DNA of 64,000 nucleotides from Campylobacter sp. MIT 12-8780 (lineage in GTDB: Bacteria > Campylobacterota > Campylobacteria > Campylobacterales > Campylobacteraceae). Positions 1 to 9,292 of the stretch are shown here, in pieces. The stretch spans positions 62,001-126,000 of the forward strand of contig NZ_QHLL01000006.1 in assembly GCF_006864535.1 (NCBI RefSeq), given 5' to 3'. The notes under the pieces were generated by a model. It saw only the letters and a program-made list of their open reading frames with translations. It searched no databases and had not been told where the DNA came from. Numbering within the stretch: position 1 is the first letter of the stretch; the number at the start of each line of letters is the position of its first letter. The position numbers and the translations under genes were made by a program.

Positions 1-746
1 GTTCATGGATAGATAGTGTAAAAACTGCTAAAGCAAAGGCTAATATTAGAGAATTTTGCAAGCAAAAGATCAAAGAGATTGACTTAGAAAGTGCAGTAAA
101 TATCCTTGCCTTTGTTTTTAATGAAAGTCATCAAACTATTCTAAAATGGATAGATGATGAAAGGTTAAATAAAAGAATTCGCCAAATCAGCGTCGATAGC
201 GTGTATTTTAAAGATGTGGTGAATATGCTTAAAAAATACGCTAAAAAATCTTATCTTTTTGATAAATACGAGCTTAAGGAGCAAAAATTTGGCAATATCA
301 TCGTCTTAAGTAATCACAAAATCGCCAATATGGACTTTGATTTTTGCTGTCGCCCTAAAAGAGGCGATGGAGTTGTGGCATTTGCTGAAGCGGGTAATGC
401 TGTGCTTCATCACAAACTTTGCGAAAAGGCTGATAAAATGCTTGAAGAGCAAAAGCCTATGGTTTTTGTGGAGTGGAACAACGATGCAACGCAAAGCTAT
501 AAAATCATCTTTTCACTGGAAAATAAAAAAGGTGCTTTGGCTGAGTTTTTAACTACCTTATCCAAAATGCAAGGCAATGTACTTTCCATAACTCTAGCAA
601 ACGCGCAAAATTCAAGTCTAGATTATTTTGAAGCACATATAGAATTTCCAGATAATACAAAAATCGAAACTATCAAAGAACGTTTAAAAAATCGTTATAA
701 AATTTTGGATTTTACTTCACTTAATGACGCATATAATGGCAAATAA
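1..746 (+). CDS. spoT: (p)ppGpp synthetase/hydrolase SpoT, C-terminal part (cut by window edge)
   Basis: The reading frame is open from base 3 (first codons read SWIDSVKTAKAK) to the stop at 746, so this is the end of a longer gene; the ATG-like starts inside it are not the true start. The SWxxxVKTxxAKxxI stretch matches the TGS/linker region of RelA/SpoT proteins. The last ~75 residues form an ACT domain (KIIFSLENKKGALAEFL), which senses or regulates. SpoT makes and degrades the stringent-response alarmone in the cytoplasm and is the usual single bifunctional enzyme of Campylobacter. The catalytic HD and synthetase domains lie outside the window. tyrS follows 9 bases later, as I recall for C. 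jejuni, and is probably co-transcribed. Confidence 0.9.
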   Translation, partial: SWIDSVKTAKAKANIREFCKQKIKEIDLESAVNILAFVFNESHQTILKWIDDERLNKRIRQISVDSVYFKDVVNMLKKYAKKSYLFDKYELKEQKFGNIIVLSNHKIANMDFDFCCRPKRGDGVVAFAEAGNAVLHHKLCEKADKMLEEQKPMVFVEWNNDATQSYKIIFSLENKKGALAEFLTTLSKMQGNVLSITLANAQNSSLDYFEAHIEFPDNTKIETIKERLKNRYKILDFTSLNDAYNGK

Positions 747-755
747 AGGATATGA

Positions 756-1958
756 ATGAATTTAAATGAAATTATTTTAGATATAAAAAGAGGTGTCGCT
801 GAGCTCATCGATGAGGAGAGATTGCTTACTTTGATTAAAAATTATTATGAAAAAGGCGAGAATTTCTTTGTAAAAGCTGGCTTTGATCCAACAGCTCCTG
901 ATTTGCATTTAGGACATAGTGTGGTTTTAAGCAAAATGGCACTTTTGCAAAAGCATGGAGCCATAGTTCAGTTTTTAATCGGCGATTTTACAGGGCAAAT
1001 TGGCGATCCAAGCGGTAAAAGCGCAACACGAAAAAAGCTAAGCAAGGAAGAGGTGCTTAAAAATGCCAAAACTTATGAGGAGCAAGTCTTTAAAATCCTT
1101 GATGCAGAAAAAACTATCATCAAATTTAATTCAGTATGGTTAAATGAACTCTCAAGCGTTGGTATTATAGAGCTTAGCTCAACTTTCAGCGTGGCTAGAA
1201 TGCTTGAAAGAGATGATTTTACCAAACGTTTTAAAGAACAAAGCCCGATTTCAATCAGCGAGTTTTTATATCCACTTTTACAAGGCTATGATAGCGTAGC
1301 CTTAAAATGCGATATAGAGATGGGCGGAACAGATCAGAAATTTAATCTCCTTATGGGTAGGCATTTACAACGAATTTATAATGTCGGCAAAGAGCAAGTT
1401 GTGATGATGATGCCATTGCTTGAAGGGCTTGATGGTGTCAATAAAATGAGTAAAAGTTTAGGAAATTATATAGGCATTAGCGAAAAAGCAAATGATATAT
1501 ATGCTAAAATACTCAGCATTAATGATGAGTTGATGTTAAGGTATTATGAACTTTTAAGCTTTAAAAGCACCAAAGAGCTTGAGTGCTTAAAAGAGGATTT
1601 AAAGCAAGGCAAAATCCACCCAAAAAAGGCAAAAGAAGAGCTTGCTCTTGAGTTGTGTCAAAGATATCATAGCAAAGATGAAGCGATGAATGCAAAGGCT
1701 GAATTTGATAAAGTGCATAGTCAAAATCAAATGCCAAGTGATATGCCAAGCTTTGAGATTGAGGGTGAAATTTGGCTTGCAAAAGCTTTGGTGCATTGTA
1801 AGCTAGCAAACTCAACAAGTGCTGCAAGACGCGATATAAACGCTAATGCAGTTAGCATTAATGGCGAAAAAGAAAATGACGAGCAAAAAAAGCTTGGTAT
1901 TGGTGAGTATATTTTACAAATCGGCAAAAGAAAATTTGCAAAATTAAAGGTTAATTAA
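756..1958 (+). CDS. tyrS: Tyrosyl-tRNA synthetase
   Basis: A 400-residue class I aminoacyl-tRNA synthetase that charges tRNA-Tyr in the cytoplasm. The HIGH-type signature is HLGHS near residue 52 and the KMSKS loop is intact near residue 230. The C-terminal ~65 residues form an S4-like RNA-binding domain ([16 protein letters not shown]). The length fits the TyrZ-type bacterial enzyme. An ATG four bases upstream is in another frame and closes after a few codons, so ATG 756, preceded by AAAGGA, is chosen. The gene lies between spoT and a flavoprotein gene with almost no spacing, suggesting one transcript. Confidence 0.97.
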   Translation: MNLNEIILDIKRGVAELIDEERLLTLIKNYYEKGENFFVKAGFDPTAPDLHLGHSVVLSKMALLQKHGAIVQFLIGDFTGQIGDPSGKSATRKKLSKEEVLKNAKTYEEQVFKILDAEKTIIKFNSVWLNELSSVGIIELSSTFSVARMLERDDFTKRFKEQSPISISEFLYPLLQGYDSVALKCDIEMGGTDQKFNLLMGRHLQRIYNVGKEQVVMMMPLLEGLDGVNKMSKSLGNYIGISEKANDIYAKILSINDELMLRYYELLSFKSTKELECLKEDLKQGKIHPKKAKEELALELCQRYHSKDEAMNAKAEFDKVHSQNQMPSDMPSFEIEGEIWLAKALVHCKLANSTSAARRDINANAVSINGEKENDEQKKLGIGEYILQIGKRKFAKLKVN

Positions 1959-3056
1959 ATGCAGTTAAAACCACTTAAGATAGGCAAACATACGATTAAA
2001 AATCCTATTTTTCAAGGCGGAATGGGACTTGGTATAAGCTGGGATCGCCTAGCTTCTGCTGTTTCTTTAAATGGCGGACTTGGTATCATTTCTTCGGTTG
2101 GCACAGGTTATTATGAAAACAGAAGTCATATCAGCAAAGAGTTAAATTTAAAGCCTTATGGAAGCGAAAACTTCTACTCAAAAGAAGGCTTAAGAGCTTT
2201 AATCACAAACGCAAGAAAAGTCTGTGGTGATGCACCTTTGGGGTGCAATATACTTTGTGCGAGCAATGATTATGCAAGGATAGCTCGTGATGCGTGTGAG
2301 GTAGGTTTTAATATTATCGTAAGCGGGGCGGGATTACCTACAAATTTACCTGAATTTACAGCTGGTTTTAAAGATGTAGCCCTTGTGCCTATCGTTTCTT
2401 CAGCAAAAGCACTGAAAATCATCTGCAAAAGATGGCTTGGTAGATACAAACGCTTGCCAGACGCTGTTGTGGTAGAAGGTCCAAAAAGTGGCGGACATCA
2501 AGGCTTTACTTATGAGCAATGCTTAATGAGTGAATACCAGCTTGAAAATGTCGTGCCTCAAGTAGCTGAGGAAGCGAAAAATTGGGGAGACTTTCCTATC
2601 ATCGCAGCTGGGGGTGTATGGGATAAAAATGATATAGAAAAGATGATCTCACTTGGTGCAAGTGGCGTTCAAATGGGAACTCGCTTTATCGGCACCTTTG
2701 AATGCGATGCAAGCGAGCATTTTAAAGAAGTTTTACTTGCTTGTAAGCAAGAAGATATCGAGCTTATCCATTCTCCAGTAGGTTATCCTGCAAGAGGTGT
2801 TCGCACAAATTTACTTGATCTTGTAGATAAAAGACAAGGACCAAAGATCAATTGTATCAGCAACTGCGTTTCGCCTTGCCAGCGCGGTAAAGAAGCGACA
2901 AAAGTAGGCTACTGCATAGCTGATAGGCTTTATGATGCATATAGTGGAAAAAAAGAAACGGGATTATTTTTTACCGGAGCAAATGGCTATCGTTTAGAAA
3001 AGCTTATTGGCGTTAAAGAGCTTATGCACAAGCTTGTTCATGGTGAAGATGCGTAA
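1959..3056 (+). CDS. Nitronate monooxygenase / 2-nitropropane dioxygenase family flavoprotein
   Basis: A 365-residue FMN-binding TIM-barrel protein of the NPD family. Visible family features are the N-terminal IFQGGMGLGIS segment, PKSGGHQGF (FMN phosphate region, with the family's GGH) and IIAAGGVWD followed by GVQMGTRF. Family members oxidise nitronates or reduce enoyl substrates; the true substrate is not determined here. The start directly abuts the tyrS stop and the end overlaps amiA by 8 bases, so it belongs to the same operon. Two cysteine-rich motifs near the C terminus (NCISNCVSPC) are notable and could bind a metal or form disulfides; that is inference. Confidence 0.85.
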   Translation: MQLKPLKIGKHTIKNPIFQGGMGLGISWDRLASAVSLNGGLGIISSVGTGYYENRSHISKELNLKPYGSENFYSKEGLRALITNARKVCGDAPLGCNILCASNDYARIARDACEVGFNIIVSGAGLPTNLPEFTAGFKDVALVPIVSSAKALKIICKRWLGRYKRLPDAVVVEGPKSGGHQGFTYEQCLMSEYQLENVVPQVAEEAKNWGDFPIIAAGGVWDKNDIEKMISLGASGVQMGTRFIGTFECDASEHFKEVLLACKQEDIELIHSPVGYPARGVRTNLLDLVDKRQGPKINCISNCVSPCQRGKEATKVGYCIADRLYDAYSGKKETGLFFTGANGYRLEKLIGVKELMHKLVHGEDA

Positions 3057-4995
3057 AGTCTTTTTTGTCTTTTTACTACTGTGCGCGCAGCTTTTTGGGG
3101 CGTATGAAGCACAGCTTTTAAATTTTGATAAAAACTTTGCTCGTTCAAGCAATAAACAAGATTTTCATCATCAGCTTAAAAATTTATACATTCAAAGTAT
3201 AATCAACGAAGATGAAAAAAGCAAAATCGAAATTTTAAAACGCTTAGTTATTAGCTCAAATGCTTTAAATTTAGATGATAAAGGCTATGTGAAAGAACTT
3301 GTTGAAAGTGGCATTAAAGCAGATGAGATTAAAGCTTTGCAAGCTCAAAATAAGCAAACACCAGCAAAAACAAACACCCAAAACACCAAAGCCACGCAAG
3401 AAAAAAACTCAAGCGATATAAAACAAAGCCCAAAAACTCAAAATGAAGCTGAAAAAAAACGTTTTGTTTTGCAAGCTAAGCAAGAACAAAATAATATCAT
3501 CTTAAGCCTCAATGAAGAGCTCAAACAACAAGAGCTTCGCATATCAGAGCTTAAAGAAAAGCAAAATTACCGCTATATCATCGACTTTAAAGCTGCTCTT
3601 GACACAGGTAGAAAAGAATTTAAAATAGCTCAAGCTCGAATTTTGCTTGCTCAATTTGATCCACAAACCACAAGATTAGTAATTTATGCTGATCAAAAAC
3701 CAGATTTTGATCTTAAACTTGATAAAAACTCGCTTGAACTTGAATTTAAAGATGAACAAAATAAGCCAAAGAAAACGGAGCAAGTCGATAAAAAAACAAG
3801 CACTACAAATTCAGCACAAATTAAAACACAAACTCCACAAAAAACAAGTCAAACAAAAGAAAATAAAGCCAAAGAAAAACTTTTTGTGCTAGGAAGCACA
3901 AAAGAAACAAATGGTATTATGCTAAGACTTAGTGATGAGCTTGACGAGGACGAGCTTCAAATTTTTCAGATGAAAGATAAGGACGCTTACCGCATAGTGA
4001 TTAATTTTGAAGGCGTGCTTGAGGGTAAGAGAAAAAATTTTGATTTTAAAAATGCAGACATAAGCCTTACTCAATACACGCCTAAAATCGTTCGTGTAGT
4101 GCTTAGCTCAAAGCAAGAACTTAAACTTTTTAAAGAGCTTGATAAAAAAAGCCTTTTTCTAGGCTTTAACAGCTCTCAAACAAATGCTAAAACACAAATT
4201 AGCAAAACAAATTCAAATAAAATAAATTCAAATACCAAAACCACCCAAAACAAGCAAAACCAAGGCACTCAAACAAGCCCAAAAAACACTAGCTCAAGAG
4301 TAAGTGCAAAAAACAAAGTCATCGTCATAGATGCAGGACATGGCGGAAAAGACGGCGGTGCAGTTGGGGGTGGAGGCAAGTTGCTTGAAAAAAACATAGT
4401 CTTAAGCGTAGCTTTAAAGCTTGGCGAGGAGCTTAAAAGTAAAGGCTATAAAGTCTTTTACACAAGAACAAGCGATAAATTTATCAATCTTAGAGATCGC
4501 ACAAAAATAGCTAATGACAAAAAAGCAAATCTTTTTATCTCCATACACGCAAACGCTGCACCAAATGCAAATAAAGCTAAAACTATGCAAGGCTTAGAAA
4601 CCTTTTTCTTAAGCCCAGCAAGAAGTGAAAGAAGCAAAGAAGTTGCGGCTGCTGAAAACAAATCCGATCTTGAAGAAGCAAATTTTTTCTCAAGACAAAA
4701 TTTCTTACATTCTCTAAGTAGAGAAAAGATCATCGCCTCAAATCGCCTAGCCATAGACATACAAAAAAATCTCTTAAGTAAAATACGAAGTAAATATAAA
4801 GTTGTTGATGGAGCAGTAAGAGAGGCTCCATTTTGGGTTTTAGTAGGCGCTCAAGATATGCCAGCTGTGCTTATAGAAATAGGCTATATCACCCACCCAG
4901 AAGAGGGCAAAAGACTAGCAAGTAAAAGCTATCAAGAGCTTTTAGCACAGGGCATAGCTGCTGGGGTGGATAATTATTTTGCAAACAATCCTTAA
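3049..4995 (+). CDS. amiA: N-acetylmuramoyl-L-alanine amidase AmiA
   Basis: A periplasmic cell-wall amidase that cleaves the bond between MurNAc and the stem peptide during daughter-cell separation. ATG 3049 is preferred over the upstream TTG (3007) because it begins exactly at a signal peptide (MRKVFFVFLLLCAQLFGAYEA). The C-terminal ~220 residues form an Amidase_3 domain with the zinc-binding VIDAGHGGKDGG segment and the catalytic glutamate in VLIEIGYITHPEE. The middle contains two similar ~110-residue domains, beginning KRFVLQAK and KLFVLGST, which look like tandem AMIN-type targeting domains. They are joined by Gln/Thr/Lys/Asn-rich linkers. The gene overlaps the upstream flavoprotein gene by 8 bases. 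Confidence 0.93.
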   Translation: MRKVFFVFLLLCAQLFGAYEAQLLNFDKNFARSSNKQDFHHQLKNLYIQSIINEDEKSKIEILKRLVISSNALNLDDKGYVKELVESGIKADEIKALQAQNKQTPAKTNTQNTKATQEKNSSDIKQSPKTQNEAEKKRFVLQAKQEQNNIILSLNEELKQQELRISELKEKQNYRYIIDFKAALDTGRKEFKIAQARILLAQFDPQTTRLVIYADQKPDFDLKLDKNSLELEFKDEQNKPKKTEQVDKKTSTTNSAQIKTQTPQKTSQTKENKAKEKLFVLGSTKETNGIMLRLSDELDEDELQIFQMKDKDAYRIVINFEGVLEGKRKNFDFKNADISLTQYTPKIVRVVLSSKQELKLFKELDKKSLFLGFNSSQTNAKTQISKTNSNKINSNTKTTQNKQNQGTQTSPKNTSSRVSAKNKVIVIDAGHGGKDGGAVGGGGKLLEKNIVLSVALKLGEELKSKGYKVFYTRTSDKFINLRDRTKIANDKKANLFISIHANAAPNANKAKTMQGLETFFLSPARSERSKEVAAAENKSDLEEANFFSRQNFLHSLSREKIIASNRLAIDIQKNLLSKIRSKYKVVDGAVREAPFWVLVGAQDMPAVLIEIGYITHPEEGKRLASKSYQELLAQGIAAGVDNYFANNP

Positions 4996-5001
4996 GCTCT
5001 C

Positions 5002-6837
5002 ATGGAAAAAGCAAAGATTATCTTTAAGGAAAATACCCCTTTTTCTTTGGATTTTGATGATTTTTATTTTAGCCATAAAAATGCCCTTGAAGAACGCCGT
5101 TTTGTCTATAGCGAGGCTTTTGAGCTTAAAAATAATCCTACTTTCATCATCGCTGAACTTGGTTTTGGTATAGGTTTAAATTTCTTTCTTAGCCTAAAAC
5201 GTTTTTTACGCGATAAAAAAGGCGAGCAAAGGCTGTTTTATGTGAGTTTAGAAAATTTTTATATCCCAAAAGATGAATTAAGAACCATTTATCAAAAACT
5301 TGGCTTATATGAAGAGTTTAAAGAACTTTTAGAGCCTTTTTTAAAGGTGTATCCAAAGCAAAAAAATGGCTCATATAGATTTTATTTTAAAGATGTTTTT
5401 TTAGATCTTGTATTTAATGAGGCTGCGATTTCGCTTAAAGAGCTTGATTTTAAGGCTGATGTGTGGTATTTAGATGGCTTTTCACCAGCAAAAAATCAAA
5501 ATGCATTTGATGAAAATATCATCAAAGAAATAGCAAGACTTTCAAAGCTCAATGCTCAACTTTGCACCTTTTCAGCCTCATCTTTTTTGCAAAATAGTCT
5601 TAAAAAATACAATTTTAAAGTCCAAAAATGCAAAGGTTATTGTAAAAGAGAGATGATAAAAGCCTATTTTATGGGCTTTGATTTTGAGGATAAGGAGGCG
5701 TATTTTCAAAGCATAAGCCAAAAGGCTAAAAATAACAAAATCGCTATCATTGGTGCAGGTATAGCAGGTGCTAGCCTTGCTTATGAGCTTTCTTTAAGAG
5801 GCTTTAAAATCAGTGTTTTTGATAAAAATGAAAGCATAGCAAGCGAGGCAAGTGGCAATGAAAGCGGTGTTTTAAGCTCTTTAATCTTAAAGCCAAAAGT
5901 AGCTTTGGGCGAGTTTAGCGAGCTTTGTTTTTATGAAGCGAGTAGGTTTTATCAGCAAATTTTAAAACTTGAGCCAAATGGGGTTTATGAGTTTGCATAT
6001 AATGAGCTTATGCAAGCAAGGTTTAACTTGCAAAAAGAAAATCCCTTATTTGATATAAAGGCTAATCAAGCTTTTTTAGATCAAGGACTTGATCTAAGCC
6101 CAAAAGATATAGTAAGCAAGCTTTTTGCAAAAAGCAAGGCAGAGCTTTTTTTAGGACATGAATTTACGCATTTTGCTTATGAAAATGAGGGCTTTAAGCT
6201 TCATTTTAAGGAACAAAGTCCTCTTAAAGGATATGGCATTTTAATTTATGCTTTAGGTAGTGAGAGCAAAGACTTTGTGCAGTATGAAGCGATGAATTTA
6301 AGCAAGGTAAGAGGACAAGTAAGCCTATACAAGCCCTTTTTACGCACCAAACACGCTCTTAGCTCAAAAGGCTATGTGTGCGTGCCTAAAGATGATTTGC
6401 AACTCATAGGAGCAAGCTATGATAGACAAAATACAAGCAAAGAGCCTTTGCAAAGCGATGATGCTTTAAATCTTAACAACATCAAGGAAATTTTACCTCA
6501 AAATTTAAAGCCTGAATTTATAGGCTCAAGAGTGGCTTTTCGCTCGTATTCTTCAGATCGTTTTGCTATTTTTGGAGCTATGTATGATGAGGCCTATTAT
6601 AAAAAAGCATATAAAAGCTTATTGTGGAGCAAGACTAAAGCCCAGCCTAAGCCAAAGTATATAGACAATCTTTATCTTAGCACAGCACACGGCTCAAGGG
6701 GCTTTGCAAGTGCTATCATCGCTGCAAGATATATAAGTGCTTTAATCTGTGATGAACCACTTTTTTTGAACAAAAGCCAAATTGCACACATTCACCCAGC
6801 CCGTTTTTTGATACGAAAGCTCAAAAAAGGCTTATAA
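5002..6837 (+). CDS. mnmC: tRNA 5-methylaminomethyl-2-thiouridine modification bifunctional protein MnmC
   Basis: A 611-residue cytoplasmic enzyme that completes mnm5s2U34 in the tRNA wobble position. The N-terminal ~230 residues are the methyltransferase domain (DUF752 type, [11 protein letters not shown] and [11 protein letters not shown]). The rest is the FAD-dependent oxidoreductase domain starting with the dinucleotide-binding motif [17 protein letters not shown] near residue 248 and ending with a GSRGF segment. Domain order and length match the fused family. It starts 6 bases after amiA and is the last gene of the spoT-tyrS-amiA-mnmC block, which is syntenic with C. jejuni. No strong terminator was seen after it. 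Confidence 0.93.
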   Translation: MEKAKIIFKENTPFSLDFDDFYFSHKNALEERRFVYSEAFELKNNPTFIIAELGFGIGLNFFLSLKRFLRDKKGEQRLFYVSLENFYIPKDELRTIYQKLGLYEEFKELLEPFLKVYPKQKNGSYRFYFKDVFLDLVFNEAAISLKELDFKADVWYLDGFSPAKNQNAFDENIIKEIARLSKLNAQLCTFSASSFLQNSLKKYNFKVQKCKGYCKREMIKAYFMGFDFEDKEAYFQSISQKAKNNKIAIIGAGIAGASLAYELSLRGFKISVFDKNESIASEASGNESGVLSSLILKPKVALGEFSELCFYEASRFYQQILKLEPNGVYEFAYNELMQARFNLQKENPLFDIKANQAFLDQGLDLSPKDIVSKLFAKSKAELFLGHEFTHFAYENEGFKLHFKEQSPLKGYGILIYALGSESKDFVQYEAMNLSKVRGQVSLYKPFLRTKHALSSKGYVCVPKDDLQLIGASYDRQNTSKEPLQSDDALNLNNIKEILPQNLKPEFIGSRVAFRSYSSDRFAIFGAMYDEAYYKKAYKSLLWSKTKAQPKPKYIDNLYLSTAHGSRGFASAIIAARYISALICDEPLFLNKSQIAHIHPARFLIRKLKKGL

Positions 6838-6895
6838 AATTTTAAACTTGTATTTTATTTTTTCTTACTTTAGTTTTCTTTAAGGAAAAAAAGAA

Positions 6896-6901
6896 TACAA
6901 T
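6896..6901 (+). promoter_or_regulatory. Putative sigma70 -10 element (TACAAT) for the amino-acid ABC operon
   Basis: TACAAT lies about 34 bases before a well-placed ribosome-binding site and small ORF. It sits in an AT-rich gap after mnmC. The spacing predicts a start near 6908, so the transcript would carry the leader peptide before the first transporter gene. Confidence 0.45.
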
Positions 6902-6934
6902 CCTAACTATCATTTCACCAAAAAAGGAGAACAA

Positions 6935-7000
6935 ATGACAAGTTTTTATACTTTTTTCCAGCTTTTTTATCGCTTTTTTTCTCCTTGTATGTGCCTTTGA
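6935..7000 (+). CDS. Putative cysteine leader peptide (21 aa)
   Basis: A short ORF with a strong ribosome-binding site (AAAAAGGAGAACAA before ATG) encodes MTSFYTFFQLFYRFFSPCMCL. It ends in Cys-Met-Cys-Leu, while the rest is Phe/Tyr-rich. It is transcribed ahead of a solute-binding protein, permease and ATPase of the polar amino-acid type. Cysteine-coded leaders that stall ribosomes when charged tRNA-Cys is scarce would fit control of a cystine or cysteine importer. The ORF and Shine-Dalgarno sequence are seen directly; the regulatory role is inference. The remainder of the gap (7001-7101) contains a weak hairpin and no other gene. Confidence 0.6.
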   Translation: MTSFYTFFQLFYRFFSPCMCL

Positions 7001-7049
7001 GCACTGTTATTTATCTTTTTTATGCTTTTTTGAATTTCATTTTTTTGTT

Positions 7050-7065
7050 GTAGCATTTTGGCTAC
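7050..7065 (+). terminator. Weak hairpin, possible attenuator stem
   Basis: GTAGC and GCTAC form a 5-bp stem around a 6-base loop, followed by TTGAATTTTAGTTTT. It lies between the Cys-containing leader ORF and the first transporter gene, the place expected for an attenuator. The stem is short and the T-run imperfect, so this is a tentative call. Confidence 0.3.
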
Positions 7066-7101
7066 TTGAATTTTAGTTTTCTTAAATCAAAAGGAAAAAC
7101 C

Positions 7102-7848
7102 ATGAAAAAAATTCTTATTTTTGTATTTATCGTTTCAAATTTACTCTTTGCAAAAGAACTTAAGGTTGGCAGTGAAAACGCTTATGCACCTTTTGCTTAT
7201 CTTGATGAAAACAATGAAGCTACAGGCTTTGATAATGAGGTGGTAAAGATCCTAGCCTCATATTTAAAAGATACTCAGCTAACCTTTGTTTCTGTGCCTT
7301 GGAATGCTATTTTTTCAGGGCTTGATGGGGCTAAGTTTGATGTGATTGCTAATCAAATTTCAAAAACCAAAGAAAGAGAAGAAAAATACCTCTTTTCAGC
7401 CAAGCCTTATTTTTACGGCGTGAGTGCTTTAATCCTTTCTAAAAATGGCACTGCAAAGCACATAGATGAGCTAAAGGGCAAGAAAATTGGCGTAAGCATA
7501 GGCAGTAACCACGCTTTTAATCTTGAAAAATACGCTAAAGATCATCCTGAGCTTGATTTAAAAATAGTGCATTACAAAACCTCGCCTACACTTATTGCTG
7601 ATCTTGCGAACTCAAGGCTTGATGCTATCATCAATGATCCAATTGCTAGTTTAGATTATGCTAAGGCTCAAGGTGTAGATATTAAAGTGACTGAGTTTTA
7701 TTTTGAAAAAGTGCCGGTATTTTTAGTCTTTAGGAAAAACTCACTTGCTTTAAAACAAGAGCTTGATATAGCCCTTGAAAAAGCCTTGCAAGATGGTAAG
7801 ATAGGCGAGCTTTCACAAAAGTATTTTGGGCTTGATTTAAGCAGGTAA
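7102..7848 (+). CDS. Amino-acid ABC transporter, periplasmic binding protein (probably cystine/cysteine)
   Basis: A 248-residue family 3 solute-binding protein (SBP_bac_3). ATG 7102 gives a clean signal peptide (MKKILIFVFIVSNLLFA) with AAAGGAAAAACC upstream; a TTG at 7066 would add 12 residues before it and is rejected. Family features are LKVGSENAYAPFAYLDE near the mature N terminus, GFDNEVVKIL and the KKIGVSIGSN hinge region. It captures a polar amino acid in the periplasm for the permease and ATPase encoded next. Binding proteins of the FliY/TcyA/CjaA type bind cystine or cysteine, and the Cys-coded leader upstream supports that substrate. The exact ligand cannot be read from sequence. Confidence 0.85.
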   Translation: MKKILIFVFIVSNLLFAKELKVGSENAYAPFAYLDENNEATGFDNEVVKILASYLKDTQLTFVSVPWNAIFSGLDGAKFDVIANQISKTKEREEKYLFSAKPYFYGVSALILSKNGTAKHIDELKGKKIGVSIGSNHAFNLEKYAKDHPELDLKIVHYKTSPTLIADLANSRLDAIINDPIASLDYAKAQGVDIKVTEFYFEKVPVFLVFRKNSLALKQELDIALEKALQDGKIGELSQKYFGLDLSR

Positions 7849-7868
7849 ATTAGGAAAATCAGCTTAAA

Positions 7869-8549
7869 ATGTTTGATTTTGATTATTTTTTAGCCAGTGC
7901 AGCAAGGATATATCCTGGGATTTATTATACCATACTCATTGCTGCTCTTTCTTTTGTGCTGGGTTTATTTTTTGGGCTTATATTAGCTTTAATTCGTCTT
8001 TATAAAATCCGCCTTTTAAATGAGATCGCCATAGTGTATATTTCTTTTTTTAGAGGCACGCCGCTTTTAGTGCAGCTTTTTGTGTTTTATTTTGGTTTGC
8101 CAGCTTCTTTTGGCTCTGATTTTTTTGGACAAATTGATGCGATTTATTATGCTTTGGTGGTGTTTTCTTTATATGCGAGTGCGTATTTAGCTGAGATTAT
8201 GCGTTCAGCTATTTTAAGTGTGGATAAAGGGCAGCTTGAAGCAGCGTATTCTTTAGGTATGAGTGCTTTTGCGAGCTTTAAACGCATAGTTTTACCTCAA
8301 GCTTTTATGATTACCTTGCCAAATTTGTGTAATTTTTTCATTATCCAGCTTAAAAATACGGCTCTAGCCTTTACCATAACTGTGCATGATTTAATGGGAC
8401 TTGCTGAGATTGAAGCTGGCAGAAGTTCTAAATTTTTAGAAGCGTATTTAATGGCTGCTTTGATGTATTGGGGTGTTTGTATGCTTTTTGAATTTCTTTT
8501 TTCCTTACTTGAAAAAAAGATGAAAGTCTTTAGAAAGGTTTATGCTTAA
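7869..8549 (+). CDS. Amino-acid ABC transporter permease
   Basis: A 226-residue inner-membrane permease of the HisM/GlnP type with about five membrane segments. The N-terminal YPGIYYTILIAALSF segment and the EAA loop (EAAYSLGMSAFASFKRIVLP) that contacts the ATPase are typical. It would form the transmembrane channel for the binding protein encoded just upstream. The stop overlaps the start of the ATPase gene by one base, showing tight operon coupling. A single permease gene suggests a homodimeric channel. Confidence 0.9.
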   Translation: MFDFDYFLASAARIYPGIYYTILIAALSFVLGLFFGLILALIRLYKIRLLNEIAIVYISFFRGTPLLVQLFVFYFGLPASFGSDFFGQIDAIYYALVVFSLYASAYLAEIMRSAILSVDKGQLEAAYSLGMSAFASFKRIVLPQAFMITLPNLCNFFIIQLKNTALAFTITVHDLMGLAEIEAGRSSKFLEAYLMAALMYWGVCMLFEFLFSLLEKKMKVFRKVYA

Positions 8550-9292
8550 TGCTTGAAATTAATCATTTATACAAAAGTTTTAAAGACAAGCTTATACTTA
8601 AAGATATCAATTTAAAGCTTGAAAAAGGAAAAATCATCGCCATCATAGGCTCAAGTGGGGCAGGAAAATCCACACTTTTAAGGTGTATTAATTTACTTGA
8701 ACTTCCTACAAGTGGCAGTGTGCGTTTGGATAATTTAAGCCTTGATTTTAAGCATATCAATAAAAAAGAAATAGCCGCTTTTCGTCAAAAAACAGCTATG
8801 GTTTTTCAGCATCACAATCTTTTCATCAACAAAAATGCCATAGAAAATGTAGCTGAAGCCTTGATAGTGGTTAAAAAAATGCCTAAAAAACAAGCCTTTG
8901 AGTTAGCTTATGAAAAACTTGAACTTGTGGGCTTAAAAGATAAGCTTCATTCTTATGCTTTTGAGCTAAGTGGGGGACAGGCTCAAAGAGTAGGCATAGC
9001 AAGGGCTTTGGCTGTAAATCCTAGCCTTATGCTCTTTGATGAGCCAACTTCAGCCCTTGATGCTGAGCTAGTAGGAGAGGTGTTAGAAGTTATTAAAAAC
9101 ATAAAAGATCAAAGCATGCTTATAGTTACGCATGAGCTTAATTTTGCTAAATCAGTAGCTGATGAGATTGTGTTTATGAGCGAGGGTGAAATTTTAGAGC
9201 AAAGCCCAACTCAAGACTTTTTTAAAAATCCAAAACATCCAAGAGTAAGGCAGTTTTTAGCTCGGCTTGATCATGAGGATTTTTGCATTTAA
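8549..9292 (+). CDS. Amino-acid ABC transporter ATP-binding protein
   Basis: A 247-residue ATPase of the GlnQ/TcyN class. Walker A is GSSGAGKST near residue 35, the signature is LSGGQAQRVGIARAL, and Walker B with the D-loop is LMLFDEPTSALD followed by the switch histidine in VTHEL. It powers uptake with the upstream permease and binding protein. Its end overlaps the convergent marC gene by four bases, so transcripts from the two strands meet here without an obvious terminator. Confidence 0.92.
   Translation: MLEINHLYKSFKDKLILKDINLKLEKGKIIAIIGSSGAGKSTLLRCINLLELPTSGSVRLDNLSLDFKHINKKEIAAFRQKTAMVFQHHNLFINKNAIENVAEALIVVKKMPKKQAFELAYEKLELVGLKDKLHSYAFELSGGQAQRVGIARALAVNPSLMLFDEPTSALDAELVGEVLEVIKNIKDQSMLIVTHELNFAKSVADEIVFMSEGEILEQSPTQDFFKNPKHPRVRQFLARLDHEDFCI

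Noticed and set aside
3007-3048. TTG start for amiA at 3007
   Set aside because: It would overlap the flavoprotein gene by 50 bases and put unrelated residues before the signal peptide that begins at ATG 3049.
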